64,000 bases of DNA from Akanthomyces muscarius (Eukaryota > Ascomycota > Sordariomycetes > Hypocreales > Cordycipitaceae), in the NCBI RefSeq assembly GCF_028009165.1, contig NC_079246.1, positions 2,232,001 through 2,296,000 of the forward strand. Direction: 5' to 3'. The position numbers were made by a program, and so were the translations under genes. Position 1 is the stretch's first letter. Every line of letters begins with the position of its first letter. This document shows positions 19,576 to 31,020 of the stretch, piece after piece. The notes under the pieces were generated by a model. That model had not been told where the DNA came from and ran no database searches. It saw nothing but the letters and a program-made list of their open reading frames with translations.

Positions 19576-20839
19576 ATGCGTGTTGATGTGGGTGGGAGAT
19601 GGTGGATATGTAGTATACATATAATCGAATAATACAAACTATTTTGTGCCGGTATATCAAAGCTTTGGATATCTCTTTGTCAACACTGTATGTACATAAA
19701 ACCCTTTTTTTTTGCACAAGGGCACTGGCAAACTTTTGATATGCAAAGCTGCGTTGGGTATGATGTCTGGCCCGCCCGCCGAGGCTGCCTTGAGAGCCGG
19801 GCTTTTTCTCGGCCGTGGCCTGTTTGAGCCGCGTCGTGGCACGATGATGCGGGCAGATGCAGCAGACTGCTACGGAATGCATTACGCGCAGATGGCGCCA
19901 TAGCGCGGTACACGGGTATGGTGATGCAGAGGCGTTCTGCCTTCTTGACAAGCTGCACCTCGACTGTTTAGCATGCTAGATAGACCTGTAGCGTGGGCAC
20001 ACTACCCTAATAAGCTAAGCAGAGGAAAGTTTGTACAGCAGTGCATAGCATAATAGCCCGCGTCTTATCTCGCTTGGTTGGTTTCTCGACATGCTGTGAG
20101 CGAGAGTGATTCACAGGTATCGTAATGGCTGACCCCTCCAGGTCCCTGATAAGTGCCGTGTCCATTATTGGGCGCTACTGTACAAGAATGGCATGCTGCA
20201 CTGTAAGTCGGCCTGGACGGCGACGTTCTCAGCAACTACAATCCTTCTTAAACCTCTTGAAAAAGCATAGTTAACCGACTGCATCTTTGCTCGTCACGAA
20301 AATTTCAATTAATTTATAAACCGGCGTGGGCACTGATTTGTTAGGCCTTACGCCTTTCGTGACCCCTCGTTTTATCATCCAGTACAGTGCGTGTCTCGCC
20401 CCGCCACTGGCGCGGGGCTGCTGCGGCTGCCTAGGCTGCCTAGAGTGTGGCCTTGTGACACTGTGCGTGGAGCCGTGCGTGGAGCGTGCGTGGAGACATC
20501 GCCATCGGCACCTTCACTCTTGCCCCACCCGCTTCAACTTCACCATCACCAGCACACTCAATCACGCCTGCTTCTCGCCTTCTCTTTCCTTGCACATTTC
20601 TCTTGTCATATCGAAATCTTAAGCGACGGTCTTTCCAAGCCATCTTTGGAGCCTTTCAAGGGTATTTTGGCTGCTAGAAAGCATCTACGCCGCAACCCCC
20701 GCTTCTGCCTGTTGCAACGCAGCCCAACCAACTTGATCTCCGAGCGTCCGAGCATCGTGCAAGTTGCCTCCTCCTCCTTCTTCAGCGACGACCAAAAACG
20801 CCTGCAAGCTTCGTATATCGACCTCAAAAACCTGCCATC
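19576..20839. other. Intergenic region and leader of the FHA-domain gene
   Basis: It contains the 3' flank of the beta-glucosidase gene and then a GC-rich promoter with three copies of a 10-bp repeat. The leader just before ATG 20840 is rich in C and A (CGACCTCAAAAACCTGCCATC). No other gene is supported. Confidence 0.55.
20463..20495 (+). repeat. Three copies of GTGCGTGGAG in the FHA gene promoter
   Basis: Exact copies lie at 20463-20472, 20475-20484 and 20486-20495, separated by CC and C, about 350 bp upstream of the ATG. They could be an array of binding sites or a recent short duplication. Confidence 0.7.
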
Positions 20840-22449
20840 ATGCCTGCAGCTTTAGCTGAAGGCGAAGGTGAGCCCCCCCTCCTTCTAAAGTGCCTCTATA
20901 GTGGTGAACACCCCGCTTACACAATCACAGTCCTCGTAACCCTCTCCTGCCTGGCTCCCTCGACCTTGCTATTCCCACAACGCCGGCTCCTTTTATCGAA
21001 CCAAAAAAGCTCGATCCCCATCGGACGGGCATCAAAACGCAGCTCGACCCTAGAATCGCGAATGTACAACGCCTGGGTCGACGCCCCCGTCATGTCACGG
21101 CGGCACGCGGAGCTAAGATTCGACTCCCAAGGCCAGGTGTGTATTCAATTCTTCCATTCTGTGCGTAGAGGGTTCTGACTCTGTATCCTAGAAGGTTCTG
21201 ATTCAAGATGTTGGCTCCCTGCATGGGACATATCACAACGACACGAAGCTACAGCAGGGTCAGGCAAAAGCTTTATACCACGGAGACTTGTTGAAGTTCG
21301 GTATTGCCATCGATCGCGGCAACGAAAGCTTTCCGCAATGCACTATGAAGGTCGGAATCGAGTTTGGTCGAACTGGTGATCAAGCTGCAATCGAGGCTAG
21401 GTACGCACGGCGGCTCAACAGACAAGACTTGCTTGCTAACATACTGCAGTTTACCTCAACCTATTGTCTTCTCAGTTCCCGACGAGACAGATTCAGAGAT
21501 GGATGATATGGACGAGATGCACGAGATGCAATTTGCGCACGATATGGAAGATGTGGAAGATTCAGACATTGATAGCCAAGCTGCATTTAGCACTCCTGAT
21601 GACAACGACGACGATCCGGCACTCAGAGCAAGCGCCATGGCTCTTGCAGAGAATGGCCTAGAACTCGAGTTCCGTGGTTTCGATACATCGGATCCTATTG
21701 ATCTCACCTCAGAGCCAGATCTCGTTTCTGAGGACAACATCCCCAGCTCCAGTCCCATTTCCAACGACTCTGACTTGCCTGCCCACAACGAAGACTACAC
21801 GCTTGGGACAGTTGAACTGGATGACGTGGAGCTAGGAGATTTGAGTGAGGTCTCAGGCGCATTGCCTAGCGAAGGCTTCGCTCCCGCGGCACAGCTCAAA
21901 GAAGATGTCACTGTGGATATTGTCGATGAGAATATTCCAGGAATGAATGGACCGCTCTCTGAGGATCAGCATCTTTCTGCCATCTCAGAGATAACACCGT
22001 CGATGAGAGCCAAATCGCTTGGTGAGCTGTCTGGGAAGCCCGAATATTTCATCGCGCGGGAGCAGAACAAACTCAACCTCCAGACCTTATTTACTTCACG
22101 TGATGAACAGCCCGAGCTGGTTTGTGGATTTCCGAAGGAGCTGCCCGCACCCGTTTCCAGTCACAGCGAAGAACCGACGCTGGCGATCCCCAAAGAGAGC
22201 GAGATCGGCTCGAAGAAGCGAAAGGCCGACCAGATCTCGGACTCGAGCCCTCTGGAACTTCAGGCTCAAGTTGATGATGGCGTGCTCGATGTGTCTTCTC
22301 GAGCATCTCTTCCACAGGACGTACCATCTAACGCCGCTGTAACTTTGGCTTACAAACGAGTCAAAACTGCTGCAGAATATGTCGGAATTATGGCTATTGG
22401 TGGCGCCGCAGTGATGACTGCGCTTATTGCGACAGCACCAACCTTTTGA
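20840..22449 (+). CDS. FHA-domain protein with hydrophobic C-terminal tail
   Basis: Four exons: 20840-20867, 20931-21136, 21192-21400 and 21450-22449, with GT-AG introns and consistent phases, giving 480 residues. The FHA domain occupies about residues 15-115 with all signature residues: GR (41-42), SRRH (65-68) and GSLHGT (86-91). These form the pocket that binds phosphothreonine peptides. A long acidic, Ser/Asp/Glu-rich region follows (about 145-420) with a basic patch, SKKRKAD, that could be a nuclear signal. The protein ends with a hydrophobic segment (YVGIMAIGGAAVMTALIATA), compatible with a tail anchor. FHA plus C-terminal anchor recalls SLMAP/Vps64-type proteins, but the domain details are not close enough to name it. 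It probably links a phosphorylated partner to a membrane or the nuclear envelope. Confidence 0.82.
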
Positions 22450-23512
22450 TTGCTTTGCTTGTTGATCCTGCGGTAGGGAAAGCCAAGTGTCGATGCCTGC
22501 ATTTCTTTTCTTCTCTTTCTTTTATTGTTTGCTTTTACCGATAAGGACTTACTATGGTACTTTGCTCGGTTTTGCTTTGCTGTTTAGTGCTCTTCTCAGT
22601 CTAGTTATATGGCGGCGTTACGAATTTAGGATGACGCAAGGTTGACGTTTTAGGAATGACGATGATTAGTTTTCCATTATCCAATTGTAGGTATATATCA
22701 CTTTTATTTCAAACTCCTTCTCTCATTGCTTGACTTTGCCACGGTATAAGCAGCGTAATTATAGCGACTTGAATAAGGCAACAGCACATGGCAGTTGTGA
22801 ACCTTGGCGTCGGCTTTTCTCTGGTCGACGGCGTTGAGGATCTTTTGAAGTTCGGCACATGCGCAGACTCACCATGTCAAAGAACAGAGTTAATCGACAA
22901 GCTCAGGTTAGAATGGTGTACCCATCCCTGATTTCATTTTCGCATTTTCTGTACACACTGCTGGTTCGATTTCGCGCCGCGGGCGAATGCATCAGTCATG
23001 CCGAGACTTACCCTAGAGTCGCGATACGCTTCCATTTGGTGGCCCTTGGGTCTGATTCTTCGAATGCAAATCGCAGCTACGGCCCTGGTAGACGGAAACT
23101 TACGGTGAAAGCTTGTCTCCAAGCTTCTTTGTAATTATAATTACCGTAAATGACAATGCATCTCTTGTTTATACGCTTTGATGTTCAGTTTCTCATTGTG
23201 CACCACTGGGCTTACATGCCGTCACGACATCTTCCACCGTGCTTTTACATTGCCAGGCACGTTTCTACTGACTGCGAAACTGTACCGCGTTTTTCCTACC
23301 CTTTCTAGGCAAGAGAGACCTTTCTCTGTTTCAAAACTATTACATGTTCTTTTTGCAAGTTTTTGCAACCACTTGCAGTTACATAAAAGTTTACAAAAAT
23401 ATACCAACGCCCATTCCGCCATGCTCCGTCTAAATCGAAAGCTCCACAGCACTCGTGGGCTCCACGATTATTAGCTACGGCTATAACGCGCGCCTTGGAA
23501 AAGGAAAAAAAA

Positions 23513-23526
23513 GGGGGGGGGGGGGG
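23513..23526 (+). repeat. Poly-G tract (14)
   Basis: Fourteen consecutive G follow an A-rich stretch. Confidence 0.9.
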
Positions 23527-23917
23527 ACTAGAGCATGGGACGACTGACTCGCTGTGATGGGGTGCGGTAATGGAGCCCATCGTGACGGTGGGAAAAGAAG
23601 AAGAAAAGAAGGCTTCTAGAGCCTGGTCAGGGCGTCGTTTTACCCAGATCCATGAATCGGTGCCATGAGAAGCCACGGAAGGAACAAGGGAAAAGAGGGC
23701 ACAAGAAAATAAAAATCCACAAGTTGCCATGTGGCAAGTACCATTACTCGCGTTTCAGATGAAAAGCGACGGCATTTGGCGTTGCTCGTACCAGGGAAAA
23801 AAAAAGGAAGAAAAAAAAGAGCCAATACGTTCGTCATGGATCTTAGTCTCCTCCATAGGGGGGCGTGAGGCTCAAAAATCGGCCGTCCAGATCGAGCATA
23901 CATGTATACGCGGATTT

Positions 23918-23931
23918 AAAAAAAAAAAAAA
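23918..23931 (+). repeat. Poly-A tract (14)
   Basis: Uninterrupted run of A in a purine-rich neighbourhood. Confidence 0.85.
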
Positions 23932-24789
23932 GAGTACGCCAAATAAAATCAAAAGGGCGCTTTCGTGTCCAGCCACTTCCCTGAAAGAAAGAAAAAAGAC
24001 GTCTGATGAAAATACCTGCTCTTTTCGGACCAGCCCCGACGGGATTGCGCAAGCCTCCCATCCGGCCCCCAATCTTTGGTTTCTGCAACGATTGCACACA
24101 TACGCACCTCCGGCAGGCATTCTGCAACAGGTTGCCCATCCCAAAACGCCACTGTCAGTTTTGGCCAAAACAGGCGGGACCAAGTAACGAATCGTGTAGA
24201 TGAGTTTTCCATGCTCGAATTGGCTGCGTGTATCCACAACGAGAAAATAATTAGATCACGCGAGCAAAAAGTGACTCTAGATGCGACGGGTCGCTATGGT
24301 CCCAATGTGGATATATCTCTCTTCTTTCTATGATATCTCGGCACCCCGGTTTCGGTATTGGCATGCTCCATCCACCGAAAGCGTGTACTGGTAAAGGGTG
24401 ACATCTTTCTCTCCTCATCGCTGAATAAATGTGGGTGGGCGGACGACCTTGACTGATGGATCAGTCCTTGCCAAGAAAAGCGGTCAGGCTAATTCCTTCC
24501 ATGGAAGGGAGCCTTTCTTCCATTTGTGGAATCTTCTTCTTCCTGCTCGTCGGCCAATGCCCCAAAGCCATGGCTAATGACCGGGCCAGATTAGCGCTGA
24601 CATCCCCGGGCAAGGCTCAGCTGCCCCAAAAACCAATAGGGTGTGTGGCATGTGCAGATGTTCAAGGATACTGGTTCACTAAGGAATATACCCATGTAAC
24701 CACAGTAAATGACTTGGAAATCATTTCTCCGGACTCTTATTCGACGGGCCTGGGCAAATGCCGAACCCGTGCCCTCGACCGCCAATCTT

Positions 24790-24805
24790 ACTCTCTCTCT
24801 CTCTC
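24790..24805 (+). repeat. (CT)n microsatellite
   Basis: Eight dinucleotide units of CT. Confidence 0.85.
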
Positions 24806-27800
24806 CGTGCGCAGGAGCGGGATGATCGGTGGTGCCTGGAATCGCAACATAACTACCGCTTCTAGGCCATAAAGACGATCCCGCTAGCCACTGCATCCCG
24901 CCGTACGCCATCACCTCGGTTCTTTCTTTCGACATCGACAGCGTCTTGGGTTTGCTGCGGCCCCGGTGCACAGCACCAATCAACAGCCCCCTTTCGAATC
25001 TTTGGGCTTCTTCGGATAACAATTCACCGCGCAGCGTAGCATCCATCCCACCATCGTATAAAATTGACTAGAGACAAATCAATCCCGCCCGTAATACAGC
25101 AAATCATGGCTGCGGGCTCGCTAGGGGGGAGGACGGGGGGTGCGCGCCAGCACATGTGCGTTGGTTTCTCGTTTGGCGAACGAAACCCACCAGCTTTGGC
25201 TTCGACCCCCAACGAGGGCGCGTCATTCCCTTGCCCGACTTGGGCAAGAGCGAGATACGAAACGTCTGCGGCCCATTCATCTCAACGCCAGCAGGGCTAG
25301 GTTGTTGCTAGGGCTAGCATCGTCGTCCGTCGTCGTCACGCTGCGCGCTATCGGGATCACCAACACCCTCGCGGTGGGCCTGGCGTTCAATGACGGCGAC
25401 ACTAGGAGATTGCAAAACACGCCCTTGACCACGTTTGAAAAAAAGTCCAAGAGAATAGTCAGCAGCTAATCGACTAGACGACATTGTCTTGGTGCCAATG
25501 TAACCCTGATTTTCTGGGCCATTTTTGCCTGCCGGTAAACCCCGCTCCGCAACGCCGTAACCAGAAGCACATGGTCCAGTTTCCAGAAAAACATACCCTG
25601 TAATCTTTACAGGGAAGCAAGCTGTGAATGCAACGGCAACTGGGCAGAATATTGAAACCGAGGGGATGTGCAGACAGCAAGTGAGATTGCGTGAAGCTCG
25701 CCACACCCCTTGGGCCCCGAGGCATCGGGAGCCAATCGCTGCCACTCGTGAACGACTCCTCTGCAACCTTAGATGCGTTGCATCGTGACTCTGCAGTACG
25801 CCCCTACCACAGCAATGGTAGCTCTTGAGAGGGCGATTTCCGTCGCGGTGGGCTTTGGAATTTGCCGGGAGTCCTCGTATCCCGTCCCAATCCTGCACCA
25901 GCGCATACCTACTTTGGCAGGCCGAAATGAGTGCGCTTGCATGGGTGTGTTTCTGAGCGTTGCATCGGCCGGTAGCTGTTTATGATCTTATCAGACATTC
26001 GTCCCCAATGGCTGGGCGAGCTGATGGCATCGGTGCAACGCTTCAGCGAGCCCCATCAATAGTGCACCATGGCCACCGCTCGTCACCGCAGGATTCAGGC
26101 AGGCTGAGCCAACTCGAGCACAACATAGCTAGCGCTTCGAGGCAAAACATAGCAGCTTCCCTGCGGTGTTGATTTTTAGTATGGTTGTATTTTGCTCTGA
26201 CTGCGTAGTATGACTTTCGACAGTGCTTGTGGGCCCACGACCCAGGCTTGCCCGTTGCCCGTGTTGTGGACGTGACGCAGACTGTCAAAGGATCTGCCCA
26301 GAACCAAGACCGCCGTCGTTGCTGTTTGTTCTACTGGCCCATCCGGGACAGCTTCCGACGAGGTCTTCAATGGGGAAAAAACTAGAGAGAGAGAAAAACA
26401 TTACCTGCGTAGTTGGCCCAGTATGAAAGCACGACGCCGGCGGTGTGCCCGTAATAAACAAAGGCACGGCCTTACCCGCAAGTATTGATTCGCATTACTC
26501 GCACGTTCGCTGCAATAAGATGCGGGTGAAGTCCCCGTGCATGCGCGTTTTATCTGGACATCGAATAAAAGGCTGAGTGACGATGGGTCTTGAGACATGC
26601 ATTCTGCTGGCTGCATCTCCTGACCGCTGCCAAGCTGGACCTATCCTGGAATGTGGGCGAGTATACCGGGGCAGTCGTACGTTGCATCGGCGATGTTCCG
26701 TTGCCAACAGCACGAAATATCGAGCTGCCGGACAGGAAAAAGCAAACCGTGACGGATACGTTTCGAGACATCATAACTTCGGTCCACCGAAGAGAGTCTG
26801 GATCCTGTACTGGTAGATGGAGTCATGCAGACAGATGTGACGACGGAACCGGAACACACCTGGGGTGTGCATTTTCCTAATTTCGCCAGATTTTGATACT
26901 CCTGCCGCTCATTGGACGGCTATTGTACTACTGGATTTCTGCAGCTGGATTAAGTCAGAAGAGCCGTCATTTCGGTCGCCTGTCAGGAATTGCGATGCGA
27001 GAAGTGCGGACCCGCCACAGACGCCAGATACACAGTCGGCCGATGGGGGCTTGGTAGCCTGCAGCAACAAAGCTTGCTCAGGAGTCGGATAACCCGATGC
27101 GGTTCCGGCCTGGCCAAGCCAGATCGCTGAACCTCTTCGTGGCTATGCCGAAATTTAAGCCAGCCAGGCGTAATTCAAGACAAAGAGAACGTGCTGCTGG
27201 ATTTCTATGGCGTTAGAGGAGTCCGATCAGCATCAGGCTCTCATTGTCTCAGCACGCACCTTGCCCTGTACATTTGGGCGCCGCCACCACAGCCGGCTGG
27301 GGGGCCAATCTGCGGACAAAAGATTTGCGCCAGGTGCAGCGGGAGCGAGATCCGGGCTAGATGCGCCAGAGCGCAGGCACGCCTGCGAGACAGAAATGGG
27401 CGAAGCTGGCGTCCGGCGCTAGAGCAGAAGAGGGAACATCTCCATGGAGGGGCGTGTGCGACAAGTGTATTAAAAAGTGTCTCGAGACAAAAAAAGATGC
27501 AATCAAGATCCATGCGAGACATGCTAGAGAGAAAGGGGGGAAGGCGAGCCAACCCATGCATGTTTCTCTTGCTTTTCATCACGCGCGTGGAATGACATCT
27601 GTGGTTGGAGAAGCGTTGATCGTGGGATAAGCGAGCTGAAGCCGGGCGACTGGCATTTGTGACGACCCGGCAGATGTCCGATCTAGAAAAAGAGGCGGAT
27701 GCTTTTTGTGGCGTCGTCGTACGATGCAAGAATCAAAGTCTGGGATGAGTCGCTGTGCGGCCTGCCTTGCAGGGCTCCCGGGCACTTTTGCTCAGCGTCA

Positions 27801-29290
27801 CGCCGTGTGCTGCGTTACGGGCTGCTTTGCGGGCTGCTTTGGCGTGCCGTTCGTTTCCATCAGACTTCTAGATAAGTCACCGACGAAGCTGCTAAAAAAG
27901 TCGCCACTGCTGATCTTGGGAGCAGAGAAGATGGCGTATTGACGCCGTCGTATCAACTGCCGGCCGTGGAATGGTGCATCGGCAAACCCGCCTGATGGTT
28001 GGAATGCGACGCTCACGACACGGAGCAAGGGCGTCGAAAAGCCACCACGATGTAAGTTTCCCTGCAGTGTGCAACAGTCCAGCGCATGCAAGTGTAAACA
28101 ACAGTGGGTTAGCCTTGCATCTAAGTCAATCTCAACTACAACCACGCGCGAAATAGCTGGCACAACATCTCACTTGGCGACATTCGCACCTACTTAGTGT
28201 TGGTCTTGCGAGGTGGAAGTGGTCTTCATCATGTTTCTCTCACCCTCTTTCTCTCGTTCTTTTCATCACTAATACAGTGGAGGACCATCTCTTCGGTGGC
28301 TGGTAGTGGCTGTAATGATAGTTGTGTAAATGAAACAGAATTGGCTTGGGGTTGAACCTTGTGCCCCCTCATGCTTCAGCTGTTACCAAGCCCTCTTTGA
28401 CCTTTGATCATATCTGACAGGCGCAGAGCGGCTGGTCAACGCCTGGTAGAAAACGGGGATCAGGGGTCTTCCGATGGCGTCCCGTGCTCAAGCAGGAAGC
28501 AACCGAGATGACATCGTGAGACCCAGTTGCGCCCAGGGACGCGGATAGTGGGAGGAAGAGCCGTTACCCACACGACTCGGCCAAGGGCAGAAGATTGCAT
28601 GGGAGAGGCGATCGACGGGCAGCAGGTCTCGGAATCGCGTGCTGCCGCAGGCAAAAAAAGGCTGAGACATAAGCAATGGCGCGGTGGCTAGCCTGCACCT
28701 CTGAGATATTGGCACGAGTAATGGTGCCGCCTCTTGTATCTCATCGCCCTCAGACCAAGCCGTGGCTGACTCTCGATGTTTCAAGACGCCTTCTTTTCCT
28801 TCCTTAGCCGGGCGCGATTCAGCGGTGGGCGATCGAGAGGAGAGGGCTTTGCTTTTGCTAGGGCGGAGTTGCGAACTCGCACGTTTGTGGCTGCTTGGGC
28901 GGGTGCACAGCTTTGTGCGGCCGAGTAACGAGGTGGCAGCTCAGGAATATTTTGATGAAGAAGGCGGTTTCTTGCAGATGTTACGCAGAAACTGTCTGTG
29001 ATGATGGTAATGATGGATGCAAGGCATCAGCCGTGTTTGAGGCTCACTGCGTGTTGCGCCGCCAATGCTACCTACCAGCTGGTCAGCTGCTTAACGGCGA
29101 TCCCCACCAAATCTACCCGACGGGCCGTTTATCGCGCTCACACCTCGCGCGACGTCCAGCACCAAGGACGCACTGGGACGACACGAGGGAGAAGAGATTA
29201 CTAGAGACCTGAACGTGGCTGGCCGAGATATATGACGAAAAATGTGACGAGTCCAAGCATGGAAACGTTGCTGGAAAAAAGCAAGTCACA

Positions 29291-29293
<3 letters not shown>

Positions 29294-29323
<30 letters not shown>
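29294..29323 (+). repeat. (AC)n microsatellite, about 15 units
   Basis: Uninterrupted AC/CA dinucleotides. Alternating purine-pyrimidine DNA of this length can adopt Z-DNA. Confidence 0.9.
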
Positions 29324-29325
<2 letters not shown>

Positions 29326-30295
29326 CACCCTCGCAGCGGATCGGCGAACAAACAGGTCGGCGTGCGGGATGGATGGCATGCAGCGCGCCCGCTGAGACCC
29401 AAATCCAGTTTTCGGCGTTTGGACGGCCGCGGACCATCCTTGGTACATGATCCGAATTTCTGTACAACCAACAGCGGCGCTCGTCTATCGCCTGCACGCT
29501 CCGCTGGCATGTCGGGCAAAGAAAAAGGGTAGCTGCAGCAGTGGGGTGTCGATGCCGCATCACAAGCTGCCCGTACAACCTATGCCAGTCCCTCGAGGTG
29601 GCCCGTCGCCCGCTCCCAGGTGTGGCATGTGCAAAAGGAGCAAAAAGGCGATGGGAAGCAGGCGAGAGCGCTCAGCGGCGGCGCGCCGATTCTGTCTAGC
29701 CCGCCCGCCCGCCGCACACACACGCCCTCCCAGATTAAGTTAGCAAAGCGGCTGCACTTGTCAACGGTCAAATTGTCAGGTGACGTGCCACGTTGGAAGA
29801 AAGCCCATCCCGGGAGCGCGTCTTCTCTTTTTTTGCTGCCCGAAAGCTGCCAAGAAGGCGGCGGGAGATGTGATAGAGGAGGGCACGAGGGTGGGCAGAA
29901 GGGGGACGGACGGGCCAGGGTGATACGGGGCCAACAGCAGAAGAGCAAGAGACAAAGAAGACATTGCCAATACACAGCAGTGTGCAGCATGACTGGTCGG
30001 AAGCCTCATGTCCCGTCTCCATCACCAGCATCACAGTTACACAAGACGGGCGGATCTTGCCAGTCGGTGAGCACGATGGAGAGACGACGAACTCATCACA
30101 AACTTGTGCGCCCGCTTTTGCCGGAGGACAGCAGCCAAAGAAAAAGAAGAGAGAGAGAGAGAATCTAGATCCGCCCTGCAGGCAGCCTTTGTTGACTCTG
30201 ATGAGGTGACACGGCGCACAACAACGGCCTGAAAGAACGACGACGGGCGAACCAGGGGGGGCGTGTTGTTTGTGATAACCTGTAGCCGTGCCCGA

Positions 30296-30300
<5 letters not shown>

Positions 30301-30329
<29 letters not shown>
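30301..30329 (+). repeat. Poly-A tract (29)
   Basis: Twenty-nine consecutive A preceded by TTT. No target-site duplication or transposon body is visible next to it, so a retroposed poly-A tail is not supported. Confidence 0.9.
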
Positions 30330-30331
<2 letters not shown>

Positions 30332-31006
30332 CTAAAGCGCCACGAGCCAAGCACGCAACTCGAGCATGTGCGTGCGACAGAGAAAGGACTTGTCGGATGG
30401 GGGGCAGAGCCGAGGTGCGGGAGAAACCGCAGGAAAGATGAAAAGACTTGCTGGGCTGGTGTCGGATCAAGGGATGTTGCATTCTTTCCACATTCAGTGA
30501 CATGCATGCATCAAACGAAACGAACGCCAAGGGCGCGTGGACCGAGCCTAAAGTCTCCCGAGCCCGCGCGAGAGGGGGTTTGCTTGCTCATATGCCGTTT
30601 GAGGCCATTGCAGAGTTGGACTTTACTGAGGAGTGCGAAAGCTTAAAAAAAAAGAAAAAGCACGCGGGCCAGTCCGCTGTTGCATCTTCTTCTTGGTTCT
30701 GGCCACTGGGAGGCAGCCACCCATCTTTTACACCCCCTTCCCGATGGTGTTGCGCGCTCCCTTGGCCGCCCTGCTAGGACCCTTGCGTGGCTTTTTGTGT
30801 GCATGGATGAAGCTGCATATGTGCGCTGTCAGATGCATCGCAATCCCACGACCGCGCACGTACCGCCGCACGCGGGGGAGGGAGGCTACGTATGCCTTTC
30901 TGGGCCGGCTGCATACCTCCGGAGCGCGATCGGCAGATGCACAACGACCAGGTTAGTGTGGCGTTTGAGATGTCACCAGAGAGGGGCGTATCCCGATGTT
31001 CAAGCG

Positions 31007-31020
31007 CCCCCCCCCCCCCC
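31007..31020 (+). repeat. Poly-C tract (14)
   Basis: Run of C between CAAG and TCCTC. Confidence 0.85.

Noticed and set aside
29232..29578. Frames with repeated His-Thr or Val-Cys
   Set aside because: They translate the CA dinucleotide repeat. I also considered a CRISPR-like array here, but there are no spacers and the organism is a fungus.
30301..30329. A29 tract as the poly-A tail of a LINE or retrogene
   Set aside because: No reverse transcriptase or processed-gene sequence precedes it and no flanking target-site duplication is visible.
30263..30646. Frames with a poly-Lys or poly-Phe block
   Set aside because: They are produced by the A29 tract, and the surrounding sequence is not protein-like.
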